Part shown: one piece after another, positions 41,427-49,020 of the stretch
How the letters are laid out: each line of letters begins with the position of its first letter
How positions within the stretch are numbered: position 1 is the stretch's first letter
Assembly (NCBI RefSeq): GCF_000161455.1
Contig: NZ_CM000745.1
Coordinates: 3,678,230 to 3,733,647, forward strand
Direction: 5' to 3'
Origin: Bacillus pseudomycoides DSM 12442
GTDB taxonomy: Bacteria > Bacillota > Bacilli > Bacillales > Bacillaceae_G
Length of the DNA: 55,418 bases
The notes under the pieces: model-generated
Seen by the model: only the letters and a program-made list of their open reading frames with translations
Databases searched by the model: none
What the model was told of the DNA's origin: nothing
Made by a program: the position numbers and the translations under genes

Positions 41427-41840
41427 ATGCGGATATTAGGTTTAGATGTTGGTACAAAAACAGTCGGCGTTGCGATTAGTGACGAAATGGGCTGGACAGC
41501 ACAAGGTTTAGAAACGATTAAAATTAACGAAGAACGAGGTCAATTTGGTTTTGATCGTATTTCTGAGTTAGTAAAACAGTACAATGTGGACAAGATAATA
41601 GTAGGATTGCCAAAGAACATGAATGGTACAATCGGACCACGTGGTGAGGCTTGCCAGCAATTTGCACAATCCTTACGTGAACTGTTACAATTAGACGTCA
41701 TGATGTGGGACGAGCGTCTGTCAACGATGGCAGCGGAACGTCTTCTTATTTCGGCTGATGTAAGTCGAAAGAAGCGAAAGCAAGTGATCGATAAGATGGC
41801 TGCAGTCGTGATTTTGCAAGGATATTTAGATAGTAAATAA
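41427..41840 (+). CDS. ruvX: Holliday junction resolvase-like nuclease RuvX/YqgF (YrrK)
   Basis: The 137-residue RNase H-fold protein begins MRILGLDVGTKTVGVAISD with the first catalytic Asp at residue 7. Further motifs are IIVGLPKNMNGTIGPRGE near 60 and WDERLSTMAAERLL near 95 (acidic DE pair). YqgF proteins process 16S rRNA ends in E. coli and have junction-resolving activity in some bacteria. GTGAGGAG lies before the ATG, and only 3 nt separate it from yrzL. Confidence 0.94.
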   Translation: MRILGLDVGTKTVGVAISDEMGWTAQGLETIKINEERGQFGFDRISELVKQYNVDKIIVGLPKNMNGTIGPRGEACQQFAQSLRELLQLDVMMWDERLSTMAAERLLISADVSRKKRKQVIDKMAAVVILQGYLDSK

Positions 41841-41852
41841 GAGGTGACCAGA

Positions 41853-42137
41853 ATGGAAGAAAATCAAATTACAATTGTAGACGAAAAAGGTAACGAGCAT
41901 TTATGTGAAATTATTTTCACTTTCGATGCTGAAAAATTTGGGAAAAAATCTTATGTAGTCTTTTCTCCGATTGGTGAAGTTGACGAAGATGGCGAACAAA
42001 TTTATGATGCAATGGCTTTCGAACAAAACGAAGAAGAGTCAGGTGGAACATTACTTCCAATCGAATCTGAAGAAGAGTGGGAAATGGTACAAGAAATGTT
42101 TAACACACTTGCTGAAGAAGAAGAGGGCGAAGCGTAA
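41853..42137 (+). CDS. yrzB: DUF1292 family protein YrzB
   Basis: The 94-residue acidic soluble protein has the DUF1292 pattern: NQITIVDEKGNEHLCEIIFTF, then YVVFSPIGEVDEDGEQIYDAMAF and a run of Glu (EEEWEMV, AEEEEGEA). No function is known; the gene is conserved next to ruvX throughout Bacilli. GAGGTG lies before the ATG. A terminator follows. Confidence 0.9.
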   Translation: MEENQITIVDEKGNEHLCEIIFTFDAEKFGKKSYVVFSPIGEVDEDGEQIYDAMAFEQNEEESGGTLLPIESEEEWEMVQEMFNTLAEEEEGEA

Positions 42138-42148
42138 TTCAGGTGAAG

Positions 42149-42181
42149 AAGATGGGCTGTACATGCAGTCCATCTTTTTTT
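42149..42181 (+). terminator. Intrinsic terminator of alaS-yrzL-ruvX-yrzB
   Basis: AAGATGGGCTG and CAGTCCATCTT form an 11-bp stem with one G-U pair and a 6-nt loop, followed by seven T. Confidence 0.9.
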
Positions 42182-42358
42182 GTATTCTCGTGCAAAATGA
42201 CAGATTTTTTGTCGAAACTACATAATTGTTTGTAGTATAATGAGACGGATTGTATAAAATAAAAAACTATCTGCAAATGAATGAGCTTTGCTTTGGGTTT
42301 GTAGGGCATTGTATAGAGGATGTACATATGGTCTACAATGGAATAAGGAGGAAGAACT

Positions 42359-43429
42359 TTGATAGAGAATCAAGTGAAGAAGAAGCGTAGACACACACTT
42401 TTAATAGTGGTTATTGCACTACTTGTGGTCTGCGTGTCAGTCTATGCGTATATTTCATCTGCGTTAAAACCAGTTGATAGCGGGAATAAAAAAGAAATTG
42501 AAGTAGAGATTCCAAAAGGTTCATCTACAAGTAAAATCGGAGAGATTTTAGAAGAAAAAGGCGCTATTAAAAACGGTACAGTATTTAGCTTCTATGCAAA
42601 AGCTAAATCTAAAAATTTGCAGGCAGGTACATATTTGTTAAATTCGTCAATGAATGTAGATGATGTAATGGAACAAATGTCATCGGGTAATGTCCATCGT
42701 CCAGTTGCTTATAAATTGACGATTAAAGAAGGTGCACAAGTTGTTGAAATCGCAGATATAATTGCAAAGGAACTGAAATGGAATAAAGATGATGTTGTGC
42801 GCCAATTAAACGATAAGGCTTTTATTCAAAAAATGCAGCAAAAATATCCGATATTATTAACAAATAAAATTTTTGATGCCAATATTAAATATCCGTTAGA
42901 AGGCTACTTATACCCAGCGACATATTCTTTCTATAAAAAAGATACAACATTGGAAGAAATTGTGACGTCAATGCTTGAAAAAACGAATGCATTAATTGTT
43001 CAAAATGAGGCGAAAATGAAAGAAAAGCAGCTGGACGTTCACCAGCTTTTAACATTATCTTCTTTAATTGAGGAAGAGGCGACAGGGTTTACAGATCGTC
43101 AAAAGATCTCTAGCGTCTTTTATAATCGTTTAGCAAAAGGGATGCCGTTACAAACAGATCCGACAGTATTATATGCGCTTGGAAAGCATAAAGAACGTGT
43201 ATTATATGAGGATTTAAAAGTAAATTCACCGTATAATACGTATGTTATAAAAGGATTACCTGTTGGACCAATTGCGAATTCTGGCAAGCATTCAGTACAA
43301 GCAGCGTTAGAACCTGCACAAACAGATTATTACTATTTCTTAGCAGCACCAAGTGGTGAAGTGTATTATGCAAAAACGTTAGAAGAACATAATGCATTAA
43401 AACAAAAATATATTACACAAAAGAAATGA
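42359..43429 (+). CDS. mltG: Endolytic peptidoglycan transglycosylase MltG (YceG-like)
   Basis: The 356-residue membrane-anchored protein has a basic N-terminus, one transmembrane helix (about 13-32), a LysM-like region and the YceG catalytic domain. The catalytic Glu lies in LSSLIEEEATGFTDRQKISSVFYNRL-type sequence near 235, and the conserved SPYNTYVIKGLPVGPIANSG lies near 300. It cuts nascent glycan strands near the membrane. The TTG start has AAGGAGG 7-9 nt upstream. Promoter elements upstream (a TATAAT at 42236-42241) lack a good -35 box. Confidence 0.94.
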   Translation: MIENQVKKKRRHTLLIVVIALLVVCVSVYAYISSALKPVDSGNKKEIEVEIPKGSSTSKIGEILEEKGAIKNGTVFSFYAKAKSKNLQAGTYLLNSSMNVDDVMEQMSSGNVHRPVAYKLTIKEGAQVVEIADIIAKELKWNKDDVVRQLNDKAFIQKMQQKYPILLTNKIFDANIKYPLEGYLYPATYSFYKKDTTLEEIVTSMLEKTNALIVQNEAKMKEKQLDVHQLLTLSSLIEEEATGFTDRQKISSVFYNRLAKGMPLQTDPTVLYALGKHKERVLYEDLKVNSPYNTYVIKGLPVGPIANSGKHSVQAALEPAQTDYYYFLAAPSGEVYYAKTLEEHNALKQKYITQKK

Positions 43430-43435
43430 AAATAG

Positions 43436-43472
43436 GAGGGAGAGCGAAAAGGGTCGCATATCCCTCTTTTTT
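43436..43472 (+). terminator. Intrinsic terminator after mltG
   Basis: GAGGGA and TCCCTC close a hairpin with an inner GCGA/TCGC helix, followed by six T. Confidence 0.8.
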
Positions 43473-43534
43473 ATGATAAAATATATCGGGTTAAAAACTG
43501 GCAGAAGAATCGTTTTTAATATCAAAACGGGACG

Positions 43535-43567
43535 TACAAGCTAAGGGTGAAGCTGGCTTGTATTTTT
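43535..43567 (+). terminator. Second hairpin with T tract between mltG and trmR
   Basis: TACAAGC and GCTTGTA form a 7-bp stem with a 14-nt loop, followed by ATTTTTATT. It may back up the first terminator or attenuate transcription into trmR. Confidence 0.5.
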
Positions 43568-43644
43568 ATTGCATTCTATGTGTGAAAAGATAGAAACTGA
43601 CACGTCATAGAGGCACTTCTCCATGTAAATAAGGAGGACCATTT

Positions 43645-44286
43645 ATGGAGGATGCAGTTAACGAGTACCTATTATCATTTATTGATCCAAAAGATAAACT
43701 TATTCTTGAAATGGAACAGTACGCAGGTGAACATCATGTGCCAATTATGGATCGTCTTGGAATGGAGTTTATGTTGCAATTTTTACGTTTAATTGGGCCA
43801 AAAAGCATCTTAGAGCTCGGAACAGCAATTGGTTACTCCAGTATTCGTATGATGCAAGCTATCCCTAATTCTCGCATTGTGACAGTAGAACGAAATAGCG
43901 ATCGATATGAAAAAGCACTTGAATATATAGAGCGTTCTTCTGTAAAAGAGCGTATTTCCGTTATTTATGGTGATGCATTAGAAACAGGTGAACAAGTGAA
44001 TGAACATGGAACATTTGATGTTATTTTTATTGATGCCGCAAAAGGACAATATCGTCGCTTTTTTGACTTATATGAACCGTTATTAAATCCGGGGGGTGTC
44101 ATTATTTCAGATAATGTTATGTACCATGGACTTGTAACGACAAAAGAAAAAATTGAAAATAGACGTACGCGTGGTTTGATTCGTCGTATTAAGACGTACA
44201 ATGAATGGCTAATGAACCATGAAGGATATGATACAACTATTTTTCCGATTGGTGATGGAGTAGCCGTGAGTAAAAAGAGAGGGTGA
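43645..44286 (+). CDS. trmR: tRNA 5-hydroxyuridine methyltransferase TrmR (YrrM)
   Basis: The 213-residue O-methyltransferase has the SAM-binding motif ILELGTAIGYSSI near 57, an acidic residue in VTVERN near 80, and the metal-site segment FIDAAKGQYRRFF near 130 with DNVMYHG near 153. In B. subtilis TrmR methylates 5-hydroxyuridine at tRNA position 34 to give 5-methoxyuridine. The two following genes make its substrate, which supports the name over a generic catechol methyltransferase. AAGGAGGACC lies before the ATG. Confidence 0.93.
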   Translation: MEDAVNEYLLSFIDPKDKLILEMEQYAGEHHVPIMDRLGMEFMLQFLRLIGPKSILELGTAIGYSSIRMMQAIPNSRIVTVERNSDRYEKALEYIERSSVKERISVIYGDALETGEQVNEHGTFDVIFIDAAKGQYRRFFDLYEPLLNPGGVIISDNVMYHGLVTTKEKIENRRTRGLIRRIKTYNEWLMNHEGYDTTIFPIGDGVAVSKKRG

Positions 44287-44293
44287 CAACAGT

Positions 44294-45223
44294 ATGAAAA
44301 AACCTGAATTGTTAGTAACGCCAAGAGCGGTGGCGGACATTGAACCTCTTGCAAAAGCAGGGGCAAGTGCAGTAATGATCGGTGAGCAAAAGTTTGGCTT
44401 ACGTTTAGCAGGGGAGTTCGCGCGTGATGATGTGAAACAAGCTGTAAACATTGCACATGAAAATGGTATGAAAGTATACGTAGCGATGAACGCTATGTTC
44501 CATAACGACAAAGTAGAAGAATTAAAAGGCTACGTTGCATTCCTGCAAGAAGTACAGGTAGATGCAATCGTCTTTGGAGATCCTGCAGTATTAATGACTG
44601 TGCGTGAAGTAGCACCAAACATGCAAATGCATTGGAATACAGAAACGACAGCAACGAACTGGTTCACATGTAACTATTGGGGCCGTAAAGGTGCAAAACG
44701 TGCTGTGCTTGCACGTGAATTGAGCTTAGATGAAATTGTTGAATTAAAAGAAAACGCTGAAGTTGAAGTAGAAGTACAAATTCACGGTATGACATGCATG
44801 TTCCAATCAAAGCGTTCATTAGTTGGAAACTATTTTGAATATCAAGATCGTAATCTGGAGATTGAAAAGAAAAAGTATGAAGAAAATATGTTTTTACATG
44901 ATCCAGAGCGTAATAACAAGTATCCGATTTATGAGGACGAAAATGGTACTCATATTATGAGTCCGAATGATATTTGTTTCATTGATGAGTTAGATGAACT
45001 TATCGATGCTGAAATCGATAGCTTGAAAATTGATGGTGTGTTAAAAAGCTCTGAATACATTATCCAAGTGACAAAGAAATATCGTAAAGCTATTGATTTA
45101 TGTGTAGAAGATCGCGATGCGTATTATGACATGAAAGACGATTTATATAAAGAGATAGAAGAAATTCAACCAGTAAATCGTCCGTTAGATACAGGATTCT
45201 TCTTTAAAGAAACGGTTTACTAA
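44294..45223 (+). CDS. trhP1: U32 family protein TrhP1 (YrrN), tRNA U34 hydroxylation
   Basis: The 309-residue protein is of the U32 'peptidase' family, with KPELLVTPRAVADIEPLAKAGASAVMIG at the N-terminus. The segment aligned to the U32 signature reads VEVQIHGMTCMFQSKRSLVGNYF and lacks the second cysteine present in the neighbouring paralogue. In B. subtilis TrhP1 and TrhP2 together form 5-hydroxyuridine at tRNA position 34 in a prephenate-dependent reaction. It lies 7 nt after trmR and 18 nt before trhP2. Confidence 0.9.
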   Translation: MKKPELLVTPRAVADIEPLAKAGASAVMIGEQKFGLRLAGEFARDDVKQAVNIAHENGMKVYVAMNAMFHNDKVEELKGYVAFLQEVQVDAIVFGDPAVLMTVREVAPNMQMHWNTETTATNWFTCNYWGRKGAKRAVLARELSLDEIVELKENAEVEVEVQIHGMTCMFQSKRSLVGNYFEYQDRNLEIEKKKYEENMFLHDPERNNKYPIYEDENGTHIMSPNDICFIDELDELIDAEIDSLKIDGVLKSSEYIIQVTKKYRKAIDLCVEDRDAYYDMKDDLYKEIEEIQPVNRPLDTGFFFKETVY

Positions 45224-45241
45224 ACGAGGAGGGTGTAGGAT

Positions 45242-46522
45242 ATGACTGTACAAGAAATTTCACGAGTAATCGATGGAAAACGCGTTATTGTGAAAAAACC
45301 TGAATTGTTAATCCCTGCAGGTAATTTAGAGAAATTAAAAGTAGCTATTCATTACGGTGCAGATGCTGTATATTTAGGTGGACAGGAATTTGGTCTGCGT
45401 TCAAATGCAGGGAACTTTACGCTAGAAGAAATGGCAGAAGGCGTAGAATTTGCAAAGAAATATGGCGCAAAAATATATGTAACAACAAATATCTTTGCAC
45501 ATAATGAAAATATGGATGGATTAGAAGATTATTTAAGAGGGATTGAAAAAGCTGGTGTAACAGGTATTATTGTTGCAGACCCGCTTATTATCGAGACGTG
45601 TAAACGTGTAGCTCCTTCTGTTGAAGTACATTTAAGTACACAACAGTCTCTATCCAACTGGAAAGCAGCGCAGTATTGGAAAGAAGAAGGCTTGCATCGT
45701 CTTGTATTAGCTCGTGAAGTCGGCTATGAAGAAATGAAGGAAATTAAAGAAAACGTTGATATTGAAATTGAAGCGTTCGTCCATGGGGCAATGTGCATTG
45801 CATACTCTGGAAGATGTACATTAAGTAACCATATGACAGCACGTGACTCAAACCGTGGCGGTTGTTGTCAATCATGTCGTTGGGATTATGACCTAGTTCA
45901 AGCAGTATCACAACATAAAGAAGCAGAAGAGCTTCCTTTATTCCAAGAAGGCGATGCACACTTTGCAATGAGTCCAAAAGACTTAAACTTGATCCTTTCA
46001 ATTCCGAAAATGATTGAAATTGGAATTGACAGCTTGAAGATTGAAGGACGCATGAAATCTATTCACTACGTAGCAACAGTAGCAACTGTGTATCGCAAAG
46101 TAATTGATGCATATTGCGCGGATCCTGATAACTTTGAGTTTAAACAAGAATGGTTAGATGAGCTCGATAAATGTGCAAATCGTGATACAGCGCCTGCATT
46201 CTTTGAAGGAGTTCCAGGATACCAAGAACAAATGTATGGAAATCATAGTAAGAAAACAACGTATGATTTTGCTGGTTTAGTGTTAGATTATAATGAAGAA
46301 ACAGGCATTGTCACAATCGAACAACGTAACTACTTCAAACCAGGGCATGAGGTTGAGTTCTTTGGGCCAGAAATAGAAAACTTTACACAAACGGTGGAGA
46401 AAATTTGGGATGAGGATGGAAACGAATTAGATGCAGCGAGACATCCGTTGCAAATCGTGAAATTCAAAGTGGATCAACCAGTGTATGTGAATAATATGAT
46501 GCGAAAAAGCATACATCAATAA
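45242..46522 (+). CDS. trhP2: U32 family protein TrhP2 (YrrO), tRNA U34 hydroxylation
   Basis: The 426-residue protein has the full U32 signature IEAFVHGAMCIAYSGRCTLS near 180-199, with several additional cysteines (GGCCQSCRWDY) that fit the Fe-S cluster reported for TrhP-type proteins. The C-terminal beta domain (about 335-420) contains GLVLDYNEETGIVTIEQRNYF. It works with TrhP1 and a prephenate-derived cofactor to hydroxylate U34, after which TrmR methylates it. GAGGAGGG lies before the ATG. Confidence 0.92.
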   Translation: MTVQEISRVIDGKRVIVKKPELLIPAGNLEKLKVAIHYGADAVYLGGQEFGLRSNAGNFTLEEMAEGVEFAKKYGAKIYVTTNIFAHNENMDGLEDYLRGIEKAGVTGIIVADPLIIETCKRVAPSVEVHLSTQQSLSNWKAAQYWKEEGLHRLVLAREVGYEEMKEIKENVDIEIEAFVHGAMCIAYSGRCTLSNHMTARDSNRGGCCQSCRWDYDLVQAVSQHKEAEELPLFQEGDAHFAMSPKDLNLILSIPKMIEIGIDSLKIEGRMKSIHYVATVATVYRKVIDAYCADPDNFEFKQEWLDELDKCANRDTAPAFFEGVPGYQEQMYGNHSKKTTYDFAGLVLDYNEETGIVTIEQRNYFKPGHEVEFFGPEIENFTQTVEKIWDEDGNELDAARHPLQIVKFKVDQPVYVNNMMRKSIHQ

Positions 46523-46539
46523 GAAAGAGTGGTAGTTGA

Positions 46540-47178
46540 ATGGGGACGAATAAGCCGGTTGTAATTGGAATCGCTGGTGGTTCAGGATCAGGTAAAACAA
46601 GTGTAACAAAAGCAATTTTTGATCAATTTCAAGGTCATTCCATTTTAATTTTGGAGCAAGATTATTATTACAAAGACCAAAGTCATCTGCCAATGGAAGA
46701 GCGTTTAAAAACAAATTACGATCATCCATTAGCGTTTGATAATGACTTATTAATTGAGCACTTACATCAGTTGCTTGCATATAAGCCGGTTGAGAAACCC
46801 GTATATGATTATACATTGCATACACGCTCAGAAGAAATTATTCCAGTAGAACCGAAAGATGTAATTATTTTAGAAGGGATTCTTATCTTAGAAGACCCGC
46901 GTCTTTGTGATTTAATGGATATTAAGGTGTTTGTTGATACGGATGCTGACCTTCGTATTTTACGTCGCATGCAACGTGATATTAAAGAGCGTGGCCGTAC
47001 AATGGACTCTGTTGTTGAGCAGTATGTAAATGTTGTACGTCCAATGCACAACCAATTTATTGAGCCTTCTAAGAAATTTGCGGATATAATTATTCCAGAA
47101 GGTGGACAAAATCATGTTGCAATCGATATTATGGTCACAAAAATTGCAACAATTCTTGAACAAAAAGTGAATTTGTAA
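46540..47178 (+). CDS. udk: Uridine kinase Udk
   Basis: The 212-residue enzyme phosphorylates uridine and cytidine in pyrimidine salvage. The P-loop GGSGSGKT is at residues 13-20, and the family motifs YDHPLAFD near 67, YDYTLHTR near 92 and IILEGILIL near 108 are intact. It starts 17 nt after trhP2; the ribosome binding site is weak (AGAGTGGT), so translation may be coupled to the upstream gene. The gene order trhP2-udk-greA is the same in B. subtilis. Confidence 0.96.
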   Translation: MGTNKPVVIGIAGGSGSGKTSVTKAIFDQFQGHSILILEQDYYYKDQSHLPMEERLKTNYDHPLAFDNDLLIEHLHQLLAYKPVEKPVYDYTLHTRSEEIIPVEPKDVIILEGILILEDPRLCDLMDIKVFVDTDADLRILRRMQRDIKERGRTMDSVVEQYVNVVRPMHNQFIEPSKKFADIIIPEGGQNHVAIDIMVTKIATILEQKVNL

Positions 47179-47197
47179 TAGCATAGTAAAAGATATA

Positions 47198-47228
47198 CGA
47201 TAGGAAGGGATTTTTTCCCTTCCTATCG
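47198..47228 (+). terminator. Strong hairpin after udk, without a 3' T tract
   Basis: CGATAGGAAGGGA and TCCCTTCCTATCG form a perfect 13-bp stem with a five-T loop. The base after the stem is not T-rich, so it may protect the mRNA 3' end rather than terminate efficiently. Confidence 0.7.
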
Positions 47229-47345
47229 AATACAATGAAACATGCCAACCTCATCTATCTATAGGTGAGGGCATATTTATATGAACTTTCCATACATATC
47301 TTCTTTATATGAGGAAGAATTGGAAAATACGGGGTTGTATGTGAC

Positions 47346-47426
47346 AACTCCGCTAGTACATGTGTACTAGAAACCTCCGCTATAGGATAAAGCGGAGGAG
47401 TTTTCATATTGAACTCCTCTTTTTTT
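47346..47426 (+). promoter_or_regulatory. Attenuator-like set of competing hairpins upstream of greA
   Basis: A terminator is formed by GAGGAGTT (47395-47402) and AACTCCTC (47412-47419) followed by seven T. Its left arm overlaps the right arm of another hairpin, CCTCCGCT (47374-47381) with AGCGGAGG (47391-47398), so both cannot form together. A third segment, AACTCCGCT (47346-47354), can also pair with the same region, and the palindrome CTAGTACATGTGTACTAG (47353-47370) competes with that. This is the layout of an attenuator; the signal is unknown. Confidence 0.5.
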
Positions 47427-47458
47427 CGGGGGATTGGTATATAAAAGGAGTGGAAAAC

Positions 47459-47935
47459 ATGGCAACAGAAAAAACATACCCTATGACGCAAGAGGGTAAA
47501 CAAAAATTAGAAAACGAAATTGAGCAATTAAAAACAGTAAGACGTAAAGAAGTTGTAGAGCGTATTAAAATCGCACGTAGCTTCGGTGATCTTTCTGAGA
47601 ACTCGGAGTACGATGCAGCGAAAGATGAGCAAGCATTCGTAGAAGGACGTATTACACAACTAGAAAATATGATTCGTAACGCAGTTATCATTGAAGATAA
47701 TGGCGAAGAGTCTACAGTTGTAACATTAGGTAAAACTGTAGTATTCAAAGAATTACCAGATGGAGATGAAGAAGCTTACACAATCGTTGGTAGCGCAGAA
47801 GCTGATCCATTTGAAGGAAGAATTTCTAACGATTCTCCAATCGCAAAAAGCTTATTAGGTAAGCAAATTGGTGAAAAGGTAGCAATCCAAACGCCAGGCG
47901 GAGAAATGCAAGTAGAGATTATCTCTGTAAAATAA
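47459..47935 (+). CDS. greA: Transcription elongation factor GreA
   Basis: The 158-residue protein has the N-terminal coiled coil (about 8-76, MTQEGKQKLENEIEQLK to ARSFGDLSENSEYDAAKDEQAF) with the tip acidic residues that stimulate RNA cleavage in stalled RNA polymerase, and the C-terminal FKBP-like domain ending GGEMQVEIISVK. AAAAGGAGTGG lies before the ATG; the frame is open further upstream through the leader hairpins but without a better start. Confidence 0.96.
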   Translation: MATEKTYPMTQEGKQKLENEIEQLKTVRRKEVVERIKIARSFGDLSENSEYDAAKDEQAFVEGRITQLENMIRNAVIIEDNGEESTVVTLGKTVVFKELPDGDEEAYTIVGSAEADPFEGRISNDSPIAKSLLGKQIGEKVAIQTPGGEMQVEIISVK

Positions 47936-47936
47936 T

Positions 47937-47977
47937 AAAAAAGGTTCACTCATATGGGTGAACCTTTTTTATTTTTT
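47937..47977 (+). terminator. Intrinsic terminator of greA
   Basis: AAAAAAGGTTCAC and GTGAACCTTTTTT form a perfect 13-bp stem with an 8-nt loop, followed by more T. The next 235 nt, before the lipoprotein gene, show no further clear element. Confidence 0.93.
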
Positions 47978-48211
47978 CTCTTTTATTATCCCATTGCTCT
48001 CAAGATTCTGAGTGAAAAGTGCTATATAATCGTCCATGATAGTTTGGTTTGAGCGATAAAAGAGAAAGGATCCTTAAGGGAGTTTTCACTTTATTCGACA
48101 TAATATGACGATGTAAGAGCTTTAATTCTGATATTATAAGTGAGGAATTTTATACTTTTATGTTTTGAAGTGTGAAGAGAGTTTAAAAGGGATAAGGAAG
48201 AGGGACAGTTC

Positions 48212-48919
48212 ATGAAAAAGAAATTATTTGCAGCACTCACTTGTGGCGTTATGATGACAGGATTAGCGGCATGTGGATCTAGTGAGAAAACAAGTGCATC
48301 AAACGAATCGAAACCGAAACAAGAAGAAAAAAAGGATGATGCAGCAACTTCGTCTTCAAACAGCACACCGAATACAAAGGGGAACACGGAATTAGATAAG
48401 GATAAAAAGGAACAGAAATTCGAAGACTTTGCTCTAGAGTATCAGTTAGCTATTGTAATGAGAATGTTTCAGGATGTGACGATTAAGTATGATTATGCGA
48501 TTGGTAATCCAGAATATTTGTTACAGGATACAATGGATCAGAAGACAATAGATGATATGAAGAATATGTTACAAGAACAGGCAAAGAATAATGATAAACT
48601 TTTTAAAGATGAAGTGAATCAAGCGTATACTTACTTAAATCAATCTAAAGTAAGTAATAAAGATGAAATTCAAAAGTTAATTAACGCAGAAAATGAATAT
48701 TTAAAGATCGTAGACAAGATGATCGCATGTATTGATTCTGTAACGGTTGAGAATGCAAAAGAAAAAAGAAGTGAAATGCAAGCTTTACAACCGGATTATT
48801 TAAAAGCAGCAGCTCAAGTAACAACTACTACAATTGAGGTTGCAAAAAATTCAGGAATAGATGAAGAGAGTTTTAGGTCAATTCTTATGAAATTTCTAAA
48901 GCAGCCAAAAGATTTATAA
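48212..48919 (+). CDS. Lipoprotein of unknown function
   Basis: The 235-residue protein has a lipoprotein signal peptide with lipobox LAAC (Cys21), then a 50-residue low-complexity linker rich in Ser, Lys, Asp and Asn, and a helical domain (about 75-230) without recognised motifs (FEDFALEYQLAIVMRMFQDV, LLQDTMDQKTIDDMKNMLQEQ). It would be anchored to the outer face of the membrane. I recognise no family. GAGGGA lies before the ATG. It sits between greA and pbpI, where B. subtilis has yrrS; its place beside a cell-wall enzyme hints at an envelope role, but this is only context. Confidence 0.72.
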   Translation: MKKKLFAALTCGVMMTGLAACGSSEKTSASNESKPKQEEKKDDAATSSSNSTPNTKGNTELDKDKKEQKFEDFALEYQLAIVMRMFQDVTIKYDYAIGNPEYLLQDTMDQKTIDDMKNMLQEQAKNNDKLFKDEVNQAYTYLNQSKVSNKDEIQKLINAENEYLKIVDKMIACIDSVTVENAKEKRSEMQALQPDYLKAAAQVTTTTIEVAKNSGIDEESFRSILMKFLKQPKDL

Positions 48920-48984
48920 AAATCATTCAATCATACAAGAAAAATACAAACTCTAATAATATTTCGTTCTGTATAAAAGGAATG

Positions 48985-49020
48985 ACACCTCGTCTAAACT
49001 GAAAAGACGAGGTGTTTTTT
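48985..49020 (+). terminator. Intrinsic terminator whose stem includes the pbpI ribosome binding site
   Basis: ACACCTCGTCT and AGACGAGGTGT form a perfect 11-bp stem with a 9-nt loop, followed by six T and directly by the pbpI ATG. The right arm contains GAGGTG, the pbpI ribosome binding site, 6 nt before the ATG. The hairpin can thus both stop transcription and block translation. Confidence 0.85.
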
